From positions 1 to 38,553 of the forward strand of contig NZ_FTMO01000025.1 of the NCBI RefSeq assembly GCF_900156025.1: a DNA stretch of 38,553 nucleotides, written 5' to 3'. The position numbers and the translations under genes were made by a program. This DNA is from Allobosea sp. TND4EK4 (GTDB lineage Bacteria > Pseudomonadota > Alphaproteobacteria > Rhizobiales > Beijerinckiaceae). Numbering within the stretch: the stretch's first letter is position 1; every line of letters begins with the position of its first letter. Shown here in pieces: positions 26,769 through 35,989 of this stretch. A model generated the notes under the pieces. It searched no databases, was not told where the DNA came from, and saw only the letters and a program-made list of their open reading frames with translations.

Positions 26769-28204
26769 AGCGGCTCCTCATCCTTCTCATCGTCGCCGGT
26801 GCCGCCGCCTGGGGCTGGCACAGCTACAATGGCGGCTGGTGGCCCGGTGGCGGCGAGGGCGTCTCCGGCGCGCAGCAGGGCCAGGGCCGCGGCGGGCGCC
26901 GTGCCCGCTTCGGCGGCGAAGGGCCGACCCCCGTGATCGCGACGCCGGCCCGCTTCGCCGACGTCCCCGTCACCGCCGATGCGGTCGGCACCATCCAGGC
27001 CCTGAATTCGGTCGTGGTCCGCAGCCAGGTCGACGGGCGCCTGCTGGAGATCGCCTTCAAGGACGGGCAGGACGTGAAGAAGGGCGACATCCTCGCCCGG
27101 ATCGATCCCGCGACCTATCAGGCCCAATACGACCAGACCGTCGCCAAGAAGGCGCAGGACGAGGCGCAGCTCGCCAATGCCCGCGCCGACCTGGAGCGCT
27201 ACGCCAGGCTCGCCCAGACCGACTACGGCTCGCGCCAGCAGGCCGACACCCAGCGGGCCACGGTGGCGCAGCTCGAGGCGCAGGTCCGCTCCGACCAGGC
27301 CTCGATCGACAACGCCAAGGCGATCCTCGACTACACCACGATCAGCGCGCCGATGGACGGGCGCCTTGGCATCCGGCAGGTCGACCAGGGCAACATCGTC
27401 CGTGCCTCGGACTCCAACGGGCTCGTGGTCATCACCCAGCTGAGGCCCATCGCGCTGGTCTTCAACCTGCCGCAACAGCAGTTGCGGGCCGTGAGCGCAT
27501 CGGTGGCGCGCGGCCCGGTCGAGGTCGATGCGCTCGATTCCGACGGCACCACCATCATCGACAGGGGCGTCGTCGAGGTGATCGACAACGTCGTCGACCA
27601 GACCACGGGGACGATCAAGGTCAAGGCCCGCTTCCCGAACGAGCGGCTGCAGCTTTGGCCCGGGCAGTTCGTCAATGTGCGCGTTTTCGTCGACGTGCTG
27701 AAGCAGGCGGTCGTGGCGCCGACCGCCGCGATCCAGCGTGGCCCGAACGGCGCCTATGTCTTCGTCGTCAACGACGACGAGACGGTGCGGCAGGTCACCG
27801 TCACGGTCGGCCAGCAGGACGAGATGACGGCGGTGATCACCTCCGGCGTGAAGCCGCCGGAGAAGCTGGTGACGACCGGATTTGCCCGCCTGACCGACAA
27901 GGCCCGGGTCAAGGTGACGACGCCGGAGGAGGCCGCCCAGCCTCCGGCCGCCGCGCCCGGCCGCCGCGGCACGCGCGAGCCGGGACAGGGCGGGCGCCGT
28001 CCGCGCGATCCCGCTACGGGCGATGCCGGCGGTGCGGGCTCTGCGGCCCCGGCGCCCGATGCGCCGGCCGGCCAAAATGCAGCCCCCGGCCAGAACCGGC
28101 CGCAGCGGGATGGCCAGGGCAGCGGAGCGGGCGGGCGGCGCGGCAATCAAGACGCTTCCCCCGCCGCGGGTTCCGAAGCACAAAGGCCGCAAGCACAGCC
28201 ATGA
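26765..28204 (+). CDS. RND efflux periplasmic adaptor (membrane-fusion protein, MdtA-like)
   Basis: The 479-residue adaptor has one N-terminal membrane helix (about 3-18). It then has lipoyl and barrel domains (VVVRSQVDGRLLEIAFKDGQ, KKGDILARIDPATYQAQYDQ) with a coiled-coil hairpin between (about 115-185). The beta-barrel segment DGRLGIRQVDQGNIVRASD and the end GQFVNVRVFVDVLKQAVVAPTAAIQRG follow. It links the inner-membrane pump to the outer-membrane channel. Unusual: a Gly/Arg-rich stretch just after the membrane helix (about 33-50) and a long Pro/Ala/Gly/Arg/Gln-rich tail (about 390-479), both predicted unstructured in the periplasm. Confidence 0.93.
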   Translation: MKRLLILLIVAGAAAWGWHSYNGGWWPGGGEGVSGAQQGQGRGGRRARFGGEGPTPVIATPARFADVPVTADAVGTIQALNSVVVRSQVDGRLLEIAFKDGQDVKKGDILARIDPATYQAQYDQTVAKKAQDEAQLANARADLERYARLAQTDYGSRQQADTQRATVAQLEAQVRSDQASIDNAKAILDYTTISAPMDGRLGIRQVDQGNIVRASDSNGLVVITQLRPIALVFNLPQQQLRAVSASVARGPVEVDALDSDGTTIIDRGVVEVIDNVVDQTTGTIKVKARFPNERLQLWPGQFVNVRVFVDVLKQAVVAPTAAIQRGPNGAYVFVVNDDETVRQVTVTVGQQDEMTAVITSGVKPPEKLVTTGFARLTDKARVKVTTPEEAAQPPAAAPGRRGTREPGQGGRRPRDPATGDAGGAGSAAPAPDAPAGQNAAPGQNRPQRDGQGSGAGGRRGNQDASPAAGSEAQRPQAQP

Positions 28205-28217
28205 CAAGGCAGCCGCG

Positions 28218-31200
28218 ATGAGCGTGTCCGCGCCCTTCATCAGCCGGCCGGTCGCGACCTCGCTGCTCGGGATCGCGGTGCTGCTCTGCGGCATCCTGGG
28301 CTATTGGCGGCTGCCGGTTTCGGCCTTGCCGCAGGTCGATTTCCCGACGATCCAGATCACGACGCAGCTTCCCGGTGCCAATCCCGAGACCATCGCCTCG
28401 CTGGTGACGGCGCCGCTGGAGCGGCAATTCGGGCAGATCCCGTCGCTCTCGACGATGTATTCGCAGAGCTCCTTCGGGCTCAGCCAGGTCACCCTGCAAT
28501 TCGAACTCGACCGCGACATCGATGCCGCCGCGCAGGACGTGCAGTCGGCGATCAACGCCGCCGGTTCCACCTTGCCGCGGACGCTGCCCTATCCGCCGAC
28601 CTATGCGAAGATCAACCCGGCCGACGCGCCGATCATGGTGCTCGCGCTGACGTCGGACACCGTCGGGCTGCGCCAGCTCAGCGACCTCGCCGACACGCTG
28701 CTCTCGCCGCGTCTGTCCGAGGTGTCAGGCGTCGGCCATGTCTCGATCGAAGGCGGCGTCCGGCCCGCCATCCGCATCCAGGCCGATCTTGCGCGCCTGG
28801 CCGCCTATGGGCTCGGCATGGAGGATTTGCGCACCGCCATCGTCAACGCGAACGTCGCCGGCGCCAAGGGCGCGCTCGACGGCAACCATCAGGCCTACAC
28901 CATCTCCGCCAACGACCAGATCGGCAGCGCCGACGCGTATCGCGACATCGTCGTCGCCTATCGCAGCGGGGCCCCCGTCTTCCTGCGCGATGTCGCGGTG
29001 GTGCTGGCGGATCTGGAGAACAGCCGCGTCGGCGCCTGGTACAAGGGCAAGACCGCCGTGGTGCTCGACGTGATGCGCCAGCCCGGCGCCAACATCGTCA
29101 CCACCGTCGAGCGGGTGAAGCAGGAGATCCCGCAGCTGCGCAACGGCATTCCGGCCGGCGTCGAGATCCAGGTGGTGAGCGACCGCACTGAGACGATCCG
29201 CGCCTCGATCGCCGACGTGCAGTTCACCCTCGTCCTGTCCTGCGGGCTGGTCGTGCTCGTCGTGCTGCTCTTCCTGCGCACGGTGCGCGCCACCATCATC
29301 GCCGGCGTGGCGCTGCCGCTCTCGCTGATCGCCACCTTCGCGGTGATGTGGCTGGCGGGCTTCAGCCTCGACAATCTCTCGCTGATGGCGCTGACCATCG
29401 GCACCGGCTTCGTCGTCGACGATGCGATCGTGATGATCGAGAACATCGTCCGCAACATCGAGCAGGGCAAGAAGCCGCTGCAGGCAGCCTTCGACGGCGC
29501 CCGCGAGATCGGCTTCACCGTGATCTCGCTCACCGTCTCGCTGATCGCGGTCTTCATCCCGTTGCTGTTCATGACCGGCCTCGTCGGCCGCATGTTCCGC
29601 GAATTCGCGCTGACGCTGACCATCGCCGTCGTCGTCTCGGCGATCGTCTCTCTGACGCTGACACCGATGATGTGCGCCCGGCTGCTGCGCCATCATTCGG
29701 GCGAGCGCGAGAACTGGCTGATGCGCGCCGCCGAATGGCCGATCGCTGCGATGGCGCGGATTTACGAAGTCACGCTGGGCTGGGCGCTGAAGGCGCGCGG
29801 GCTCGTCCTTCTGGCCAGCGTCGTCACCTTCGCGCTGACGATCTGGATGTATGTCGGCATCCCCAAGGGCTTCCTGCCGAGCCAGGACACCGGCCTGCTC
29901 AACGTCGTGCTCGAATCCTCGCCCGATGTTTCCTTCACCGAAATGAAGCGGCTGCAGGACAAGGTGGCGGAGGCATTCGAGCGCGACAGCGACGTCACCG
30001 GCGTCGTCTCGGTCCTCGGCATCGGCCAGGCCAACGCCACGTTGAACACCGCCCGCCTCACCGTGACGCTGCGGCCCAAGGACGAGCGGCGCGACGATGC
30101 CGTCACCATCGCCGAGCGGCTGCGCGCGCTCGCGGTGACGATCCCCGGCGTCAGCGCCTATGTCCAGCCGGTCCAGGACATCCAGATCACCACCCGCGCC
30201 AGCCGCTCGCAGTACCAGTACACCCTGACCGGAGCCGACCAGGACGCCGTGATGGAATGGGCCGGCAGGCTCACCGCGGCGTTGCGGCGCGAGGCGCTCG
30301 TCCGCAACGTGGCCAATGAATCCCAGGGCGGCGGGCTTCGCGCCCATGTCGAGATCGACCGCGCCAAGGCGGGTCGCCTCGGCGTCTCGATCCAGGCCGT
30401 CGACGACACCCTGAACGATGCCTTCGGCCAGCGCCAGATCGCGACGATCTACGAGCAATCGAACCAGTACCGCGTCATTCTGGAGGCTGCGCCGCAATAC
30501 CTGCGTGACCCTTCCTCGCTAGCCAAGCTGTACGTCACCGGCAACACCAACACGCAGGGGCAGACCAACAGCGCTGGCAACACCACGGTGACGCAGAACA
30601 GCGTGCAGGTGCCGCTTTCCTCCTTCACCCGCCTGATCCGCGAAACCGCGCCGCTCTCGATCGCCCATCAGGAACAGTTCCCGGCTGCGACCGTCTCCTT
30701 CGACCTCGCCCCCGGAGAGGCGCTGGGCGATGCCGTGACGATGATGGCCGCCGTCGAGCGCGAGATCGGCATGCCGAGCACGATCTCCGGTTCCTTCAGC
30801 GCCGACGCGGCCGAGTTCAACCGCTCCCTCGCCAACCAGCCCTGGCTGATCCTGGCGGCCGTGGTGACGATCTACCTGGTGCTCGGCATCCTCTATGAGA
30901 GCTATATCCACCCCTTCACGATCCTGACGACGCTCCCCTCCGCTGGCGTCGGCGCCCTCCTCGCCTTGATCGTGACCGGGCGGGAGCTCTCGATCGTGGC
31001 GCTGATCGGCATCATCCTGCTGATGGGCATCGTCAAGAAGAACGCGATCATGATGATCGACTTTGCCCTCGACGCGGAACGCAACGAGGGGCTCTCGCCG
31101 GAAGCGGCGATCGTCAAGGCCTGCCGGCTCCGCTTCCGGCCGATCATGATGACGACGCTGGCCGCGCTGCTCGGCGCGCTGCCGCTGGCGCTCGCGACCG

Positions 31201-31382
31201 GCACGGGCAGCGAACTGCGCCAGCCGCTCGGCATCACCATCATCGGCGGCCTGCTGCTCAGCCAGCTGCTGACGCTCTACACCACGCCCGTGATCTACCT
31301 CGCGCTCGAGAACCTGCGCCGGCGCATGGGCGGTGGCCGCGACGGCGTCGTGCCCTATCCGGGGCCGGAGGCGGCCGAGTGA
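28218..31382 (+). CDS. RND efflux permease, HAE-1/MdtB-like
   Basis: The 1054-residue inner-membrane proton-driven pump has twelve predicted helices and two large periplasmic loops. The proton-relay sequence GFVVDDAIVMIENI in TM4 (paired Asp) and the Lys of GIVKKNAIMMIDFA in TM10 are intact, as are FISRPVATSLLGIAVLL at the start and TTPVIYLALENL near the end. I start at ATG 28218 (MSVSAPFISRP); the open frame reaches back to 28023 through the adaptor gene. The gene starts 13 bases after the adaptor stop and overlaps the next pump gene by four bases (GTGA). Paired with a second, different permease, it resembles MdtB of E. coli. Confidence 0.94.
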   Translation: MSVSAPFISRPVATSLLGIAVLLCGILGYWRLPVSALPQVDFPTIQITTQLPGANPETIASLVTAPLERQFGQIPSLSTMYSQSSFGLSQVTLQFELDRDIDAAAQDVQSAINAAGSTLPRTLPYPPTYAKINPADAPIMVLALTSDTVGLRQLSDLADTLLSPRLSEVSGVGHVSIEGGVRPAIRIQADLARLAAYGLGMEDLRTAIVNANVAGAKGALDGNHQAYTISANDQIGSADAYRDIVVAYRSGAPVFLRDVAVVLADLENSRVGAWYKGKTAVVLDVMRQPGANIVTTVERVKQEIPQLRNGIPAGVEIQVVSDRTETIRASIADVQFTLVLSCGLVVLVVLLFLRTVRATIIAGVALPLSLIATFAVMWLAGFSLDNLSLMALTIGTGFVVDDAIVMIENIVRNIEQGKKPLQAAFDGAREIGFTVISLTVSLIAVFIPLLFMTGLVGRMFREFALTLTIAVVVSAIVSLTLTPMMCARLLRHHSGERENWLMRAAEWPIAAMARIYEVTLGWALKARGLVLLASVVTFALTIWMYVGIPKGFLPSQDTGLLNVVLESSPDVSFTEMKRLQDKVAEAFERDSDVTGVVSVLGIGQANATLNTARLTVTLRPKDERRDDAVTIAERLRALAVTIPGVSAYVQPVQDIQITTRASRSQYQYTLTGADQDAVMEWAGRLTAALRREALVRNVANESQGGGLRAHVEIDRAKAGRLGVSIQAVDDTLNDAFGQRQIATIYEQSNQYRVILEAAPQYLRDPSSLAKLYVTGNTNTQGQTNSAGNTTVTQNSVQVPLSSFTRLIRETAPLSIAHQEQFPAATVSFDLAPGEALGDAVTMMAAVEREIGMPSTISGSFSADAAEFNRSLANQPWLILAAVVTIYLVLGILYESYIHPFTILTTLPSAGVGALLALIVTGRELSIVALIGIILLMGIVKKNAIMMIDFALDAERNEGLSPEAAIVKACRLRFRPIMMTTLAALLGALPLALATGTGSELRQPLGITIIGGLLLSQLLTLYTTPVIYLALENLRRRMGGGRDGVVPYPGPEAAE

Positions 31383-34300
31383 GCGCGGCAGGCAGCGGCG
31401 ACGAGGACCGGGTCGGCAAGGCCGCCCGCGGCCTCTCGGACGCCTTCATCCTGCGCCCGGTCGGCACGACGCTGATGGCGATCGGCCTCTTCCTCGTCGG
31501 CATGGTCGCCTATTGGTTCCTGCCGGTGGCGAGCCTGCCGAGCGTCGATTTCCCGACCATCCGCGTGTTCGCCAGCCGCCCCGGCGCCGACCCGGCGACC
31601 ATGGCCGGCAGCGTCGCCGCTCCGCTCGAACGCCGGCTCGGCTCGATTCCCGGCGTCACCGAGATCACCTCGACGAGTTCGCTCGGCTCGACCTCCATCG
31701 TGCTGCAGTTCGACCTGACGCGGAACACCGATAGCGCCGCCCGCGACGTCCAGGCGGCGCTGAACGCCGCCGCGACCGATCTGCCGGGCGACCTGCCGAC
31801 GCTGCCGCAATTCCGCAAGGCGAACCCCAACGCCGCGCCGATCCTGATCCTGGCGCTAACCTCGGACACGATGACGCCGAGCGCGATGTACGACGCCGCC
31901 GACACCCTCATCGCCCAGCGCATCTCGCAGGTCGAAGGCATTGGCGAGGTCACGGTGAACGGCGCCGAGCAGCCGGCGATCCGCGTGCGTCTCGATCCGG
32001 CCAGGCTCGCCGCGATGGGCCTGAGCCTCGACACGATCCGCACCGCCATCGTCAACGCCAACACGGTCTCGGCCGTCGGCTCCTTCGACGGCGGGCGCCT
32101 GAGCGAGACCCTCTCGGCCAACAACCAGATCCGCGAGGCGGAGGACTACGGCAACATCGTCGTGCGCTCGGCCAAGGGCACGGTGGTGCGCCTCGCCGAT
32201 GTCGCCACCGTCGAGCGCGGCGTCCGCAACAGCCGCGCCGCCGGCTGGTACAACGGCAAGCCGGCGATCCTCATCACCATGACCAAGCAGGCCGACGCCA
32301 ACGTCATCGATACGGTCGACCGGGTAAAGGCGCTCCTGCCGGAAATCCAGAAATGGGCGCCGGCCGGCATCCAGTTCTCGATCATGTCGGATCGCACCGT
32401 GACGATCCGCGCCTCGATCGCCGACATCCAGCACACGCTGATGATCTCGATCGTCCTCGTGATGCTCGTCGTCTTCGTCTTCCTGCGCCGCGCGACGCTG
32501 ACCATGGCAGCCGGCGTCACCGTGCCGCTCTCGATCGCCGGCACCTTCGCGGCGATGTGGCTCGCCGGCTTCACCCTCGACAATCTCTCGCTGATGGCGG
32601 TGACGATCTCGGTCGGCTTCGTCGTCGACGACGCCATCGTGATGATCGAGAACATCGAGCGCAACATCGCGCGCGGCCTCTCGCCCTTGCGCGCGGCCCT
32701 GCTCGGCGCCGGGCAGATCGGCTTCACCGTCGTCTCGATCTCGCTGTCGCTGATCGCGGCCTTCATTCCGCTGTTCTTCATGGAGGGCGTGGCGGGACGG
32801 TTCTTCCGCGAATTCACCCTGACGCTGACCTTCGCGATCCTGGTCTCGACGGCGGTCTCGCTCACCGTCACGCCGATGATCTGCGCGCATTACCTGAAGG
32901 GCGGGCCGCATCGCGAGACCTGGCTGGACCGCGCGGTCGAGCGCGTGCTCTCGGCGATGAGCGGCTTCTACGCCCGGACGCTGCGGATTGCGCTGCGCCA
33001 CAACTGGGCGATGCTGATCCTGATGCTGGCGACGCTGGCCCTGACGGTCCAGATGTTCCGCGCCGCGCCGAAGGGCTATTTCCCGCAGGACGACACCGGG
33101 CTGATCATCGGCTTCACCCAGGCTTCGACCGACGTCTCCTTCCCGGCAATGATGCAGCTTCAGCAGCAGGGCGCCGCGATCGTCTCCTCCGACCCCGCGG
33201 TGCTCGGCGTCGCCTCCTTCATCGGTGGCGGCGGCTCGGTGAACACGGGCCGCTTCTTCGTGAGCCTGAAACCGCTGGCGGAGCGCAGCGTCTCCTCCGC
33301 GCAGGTCGTCCAGCGCCTGCGTGGACGGCTCGGCTCGATCCCCGGCCTGCGCATCTTCCTCACCCCGATCCAGGACGTGCGCGCCGGTGGCCGGCAGAGC
33401 CGCTCCCAGTACCAGTTCACCTTGTGGGACCCGAACCTGCCCGAGCTGGAGGAATGGGTGCCCAAGGTCCTGGCGAAGCTGCGCACCCTGCCGGAGCTGG
33501 TCGACGTCTCCACCGACCGCGAGCAGGGCGGCCTGCAGGCCAATGTCGTGATCGACCGCAACAGGGCATCCCAGCTCGGCGTCGCGATCCAGGCGATCGA
33601 CAACGTCCTTTCCGACGCCTTCAGCCAGCGCCAGATCTCGACCATCTACGGCGCGCGCAACCAGTACCGCGTGGTGCTGGAGGTGGCGCCCTCGCGCAGC
33701 CGCGATCCGGGCGACATCCTCGATCTTTACGTGCCCGGCCGCAACGGTGCGCAGGTGCCGATGCGCAGCGTGGTGAAGGTCGAGCGCGGCACGGCGCCAC
33801 TCGTGATCAACCACCAGGGCCAGTTCCCGGCGGTGACCATCACCTACGATCTCGCGGCCGGCATCGGCATCCAGGAGGCGAGCAACGCGGTCGTCGCGGC
33901 GGTGGAGGGGCTGCACATGCCGGCCTCGCTCAGGGCCGAGTTCGCCGGGGACGCCAAGGCGTTCACGCAAGGAGCGGGCGGACAGGGGGTGATGATCCTG
34001 ATCGCGATCCTCGCCGTCTACATCATCCTGGGCGTGCTCTACGAGAGCCTGATCCACCCGGTGACGATCATCTCGACCCTGCCCTCGGCGGGGCTGGGCG
34101 CGCTGATCGCCCTGCGCGTCGCGGGCGCCGACCTCACCATCATCGCCTTCATCGGCATCATCCTGCTGATCGGCATCGTCAAGAAGAACGGCATCATGAT
34201 GGTGGACTTCGCCATCGGCGCCGAACGCCAGCGCGGCCTCCCACCAAGCGAGGCGATCTTCGAGGCCTGCCTGGAGCGCTTCCGGCCGATCCTGATGACG

Positions 34301-34510
34301 ACGCTGTCGGCGATGCTCGGCGCCATCCCGCTGATGATCGCGACGGGCCCTGGTGCGGAGCTGCGCCGTCCGCTCGGCATCACCATCGTCGGCGGGCTGA
34401 TCCTGAGCCAGATCCTGACGCTCTACACCACGCCGCTGATCTATCTCTGGATGAGCAAGCTGAAGCGAGGTCCGCGGACCGAGCCGGCGCTGACCGCCCC
34501 GGCGGAGTGA
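31379..34510 (+). CDS. RND efflux permease, HAE-1/MdtC-like
   Basis: The 1043-residue second pump subunit starts at GTG 31379 overlapping the previous stop. It has FILRPVGTTLMAIGLFLVGM in TM1, GFVVDDAIVMIENIERNIARG in TM4 (first 20 residues shown in part) and GIVKKNGIMMVDFAIG in TM10, so the proton relay looks functional. It is clearly homologous to but distinct from the first permease, so a heteromeric MdtBC-type trimer is likely. MdtABC pumps export bile salts, novobiocin and other amphiphiles and are linked to zinc and copper stress, which would fit the MerR-type regulator upstream. It ends six bases from the convergent aroQ. Confidence 0.94.
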   Translation: MSAAGSGDEDRVGKAARGLSDAFILRPVGTTLMAIGLFLVGMVAYWFLPVASLPSVDFPTIRVFASRPGADPATMAGSVAAPLERRLGSIPGVTEITSTSSLGSTSIVLQFDLTRNTDSAARDVQAALNAAATDLPGDLPTLPQFRKANPNAAPILILALTSDTMTPSAMYDAADTLIAQRISQVEGIGEVTVNGAEQPAIRVRLDPARLAAMGLSLDTIRTAIVNANTVSAVGSFDGGRLSETLSANNQIREAEDYGNIVVRSAKGTVVRLADVATVERGVRNSRAAGWYNGKPAILITMTKQADANVIDTVDRVKALLPEIQKWAPAGIQFSIMSDRTVTIRASIADIQHTLMISIVLVMLVVFVFLRRATLTMAAGVTVPLSIAGTFAAMWLAGFTLDNLSLMAVTISVGFVVDDAIVMIENIERNIARGLSPLRAALLGAGQIGFTVVSISLSLIAAFIPLFFMEGVAGRFFREFTLTLTFAILVSTAVSLTVTPMICAHYLKGGPHRETWLDRAVERVLSAMSGFYARTLRIALRHNWAMLILMLATLALTVQMFRAAPKGYFPQDDTGLIIGFTQASTDVSFPAMMQLQQQGAAIVSSDPAVLGVASFIGGGGSVNTGRFFVSLKPLAERSVSSAQVVQRLRGRLGSIPGLRIFLTPIQDVRAGGRQSRSQYQFTLWDPNLPELEEWVPKVLAKLRTLPELVDVSTDREQGGLQANVVIDRNRASQLGVAIQAIDNVLSDAFSQRQISTIYGARNQYRVVLEVAPSRSRDPGDILDLYVPGRNGAQVPMRSVVKVERGTAPLVINHQGQFPAVTITYDLAAGIGIQEASNAVVAAVEGLHMPASLRAEFAGDAKAFTQGAGGQGVMILIAILAVYIILGVLYESLIHPVTIISTLPSAGLGALIALRVAGADLTIIAFIGIILLIGIVKKNGIMMVDFAIGAERQRGLPPSEAIFEACLERFRPILMTTLSAMLGAIPLMIATGPGAELRRPLGITIVGGLILSQILTLYTTPLIYLWMSKLKRGPRTEPALTAPAE

Positions 34511-34516
34511 TCGCTC

Positions 34517-34951
34517 TCAGCGCGTCATCTCGGCCATCGCCCGCAGCGCCAGCCGGTAGCCATAGGCGCCGAAGCCGGCCATGACGGCGGTCGCGGTCTT
34601 CGAGACCAGCGAGTTGTGATAGATCGCCTCGCGCTGGTGGACATTGGAAATGTGCAGCTCGATCTTCGGCTTGTCGAACGTCTTCAGCGCATCGAGGATC
34701 GCGATCGAGGTGAAGGTGTAGGCGGCCGGGTTGATGATGATCCCCGCGGCTTGAAGCCGCGCGGCATGGATCGCCTCGATGATCTCGCCCTCGAAATTCG
34801 ACTGGCGGAAATCGACGGCGAGGCCGAGTTCCGACGCGTCCGCCTCGCACCAGCCCTTGATCTCTTCGAGCGTGATCGTGCCGTAGATCGCCGGCTCGCG
34901 CTGGCCGAGCAGGTTCAGGTTCGGCCCGTTCAGGATGAAGATCGTGCGCAT
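34517..34951 (-). CDS. aroQ: type II 3-dehydroquinate dehydratase
   Basis: The 144-residue cytosolic enzyme of the shikimate pathway converts 3-dehydroquinate to 3-dehydroshikimate. The start IFILNGPNLNLLGQREPAIYG carries the catalytic Arg and Tyr, shown here as NGPNLNLLGQREP. SNFEGEIIEAIHAA, IIINPAAYTFTSIAI and the His of ELHISNVHQRE are all conserved. The start is ATG at 34951; the open frame upstream to 35002 is not part of the protein. It stands alone on the minus strand, convergent with the efflux operon. Confidence 0.96.
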   Translation of the reverse strand: MRTIFILNGPNLNLLGQREPAIYGTITLEEIKGWCEADASELGLAVDFRQSNFEGEIIEAIHAARLQAAGIIINPAAYTFTSIAILDALKTFDKPKIELHISNVHQREAIYHNSLVSKTATAVMAGFGAYGYRLALRAMAEMTR

Positions 34952-35111
34952 CGTGGCTTTCGACGGTCGGCGGGAGCAGGACGATAGGCCGGGAACGGGC
35001 ACCGCGTGAAGAGCTGCGGGCGCCTGCGGCCTGCGCGCGGATCGGCATGGCTTTCGCGACGGTCCCGGCTAACCTTCGCGGAACAGCAACGCAGCGCCAG
35101 GAAACGATTCG

Positions 35112-35861
35112 ATGAGCAGGGATTTCGAGGGCAAGCGGGTCATCGTGATGGGCGGCAGTCGCGGCATCGGTCGCTCGATCGCGCTCGGCTTCGCCGCCGC
35201 AGGCGCCTCGGTCTCGATCTGTGCCCGCGGCGCAGGCCCGCTGGAGGCGACGCGCCGTGAGATCGAGGCAAAAGGGGTCAAGGCCCATGCCGCAAGCGTC
35301 GATCTCGCCAAGGCCGACGAGATAGCGGCCTATGTCCCGGCCGCCGTCGCGGCGCTGGGCGGGCTCGACGTCCTGGTCAACAACGCCTCGGGATTCGGTT
35401 CGAGCGACGACGAGAAGGGCTGGGCCGCCTCGCTCGACATCGACATGATGGCGGTGGTGCGCGGCAGCCATGCCGCGATCCCCCATATGAAGCCGGGCTC
35501 CTCCATCGTGAACATCTCCTCGATCTCGGCCATGCGCGCCTCGGCCCGCTCGGCCCCCTACGGCGCGATCAAGGCGGCGGTGATCCACTACACCGCGAGC
35601 CAGGGGAAGATGCTGGCGCGGCAGGGCATCCGTGTGAACTGCGTCGCGCCGGGCTCGATCGAGTTCCTCGGTGGAAGCTGGGAGGACCGCAGGACCTCCA
35701 ATCCCGAACTCTACCAGTCGACGCTGGCCAGCATTCCCTTCGGACGCATGGGCAGACCGGAGGAAATCGCCGAGGTGGTGCTGTTCCTGGCCTCCGACAA
35801 GGCGAGCTGGGTCACCGCCCAGACCATCGTCGCCGATGGCGGGCAGCTCGTCGGCCCCTGA
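35112..35861 (+). CDS. SDR-family oxidoreductase
   Basis: The 249-residue short-chain dehydrogenase has cofactor motif GGSRGIGRSIAL (TGxxxGxG type, residues 14-25), NNAS (about 91-94), the catalytic Ser in NISSISAM and Tyr/Lys in APYGAIKAAV (YxxxK). The C-terminal DGGQLVGP end is typical of FabG-like classical SDRs. Substrate unknown. ATG at 35112. It is followed by an AraC-type regulator on the same strand after 128 bases, so possible co-regulation only. Confidence 0.9.
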   Translation: MSRDFEGKRVIVMGGSRGIGRSIALGFAAAGASVSICARGAGPLEATRREIEAKGVKAHAASVDLAKADEIAAYVPAAVAALGGLDVLVNNASGFGSSDDEKGWAASLDIDMMAVVRGSHAAIPHMKPGSSIVNISSISAMRASARSAPYGAIKAAVIHYTASQGKMLARQGIRVNCVAPGSIEFLGGSWEDRRTSNPELYQSTLASIPFGRMGRPEEIAEVVLFLASDKASWVTAQTIVADGGQLVGP

Positions 35862-35989
35862 CCGAAGGACCGGGTGGACCGGCTATGGTCTCGGTTGACG
35901 GAACTCTTCGATCCTGCACGACTTGAACCATCGTCGCGGAGTCTCCTGGGGGCATCGATGGCGGACATGGACCTCGGAATGGCAGGCCG

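Noticed and set aside
28023..28217. 65-residue N-terminal extension of the first RND pump
   Set aside because: It overlaps the adaptor's coding sequence in another frame; RND pumps start directly before the first membrane helix, here at 28218.
31856..34057. 733-codon minus-strand open frame inside the second RND pump
   Set aside because: Complementary shadow of a well-conserved pump gene; composition is Arg/Asp/Gly/His-rich with no domain.
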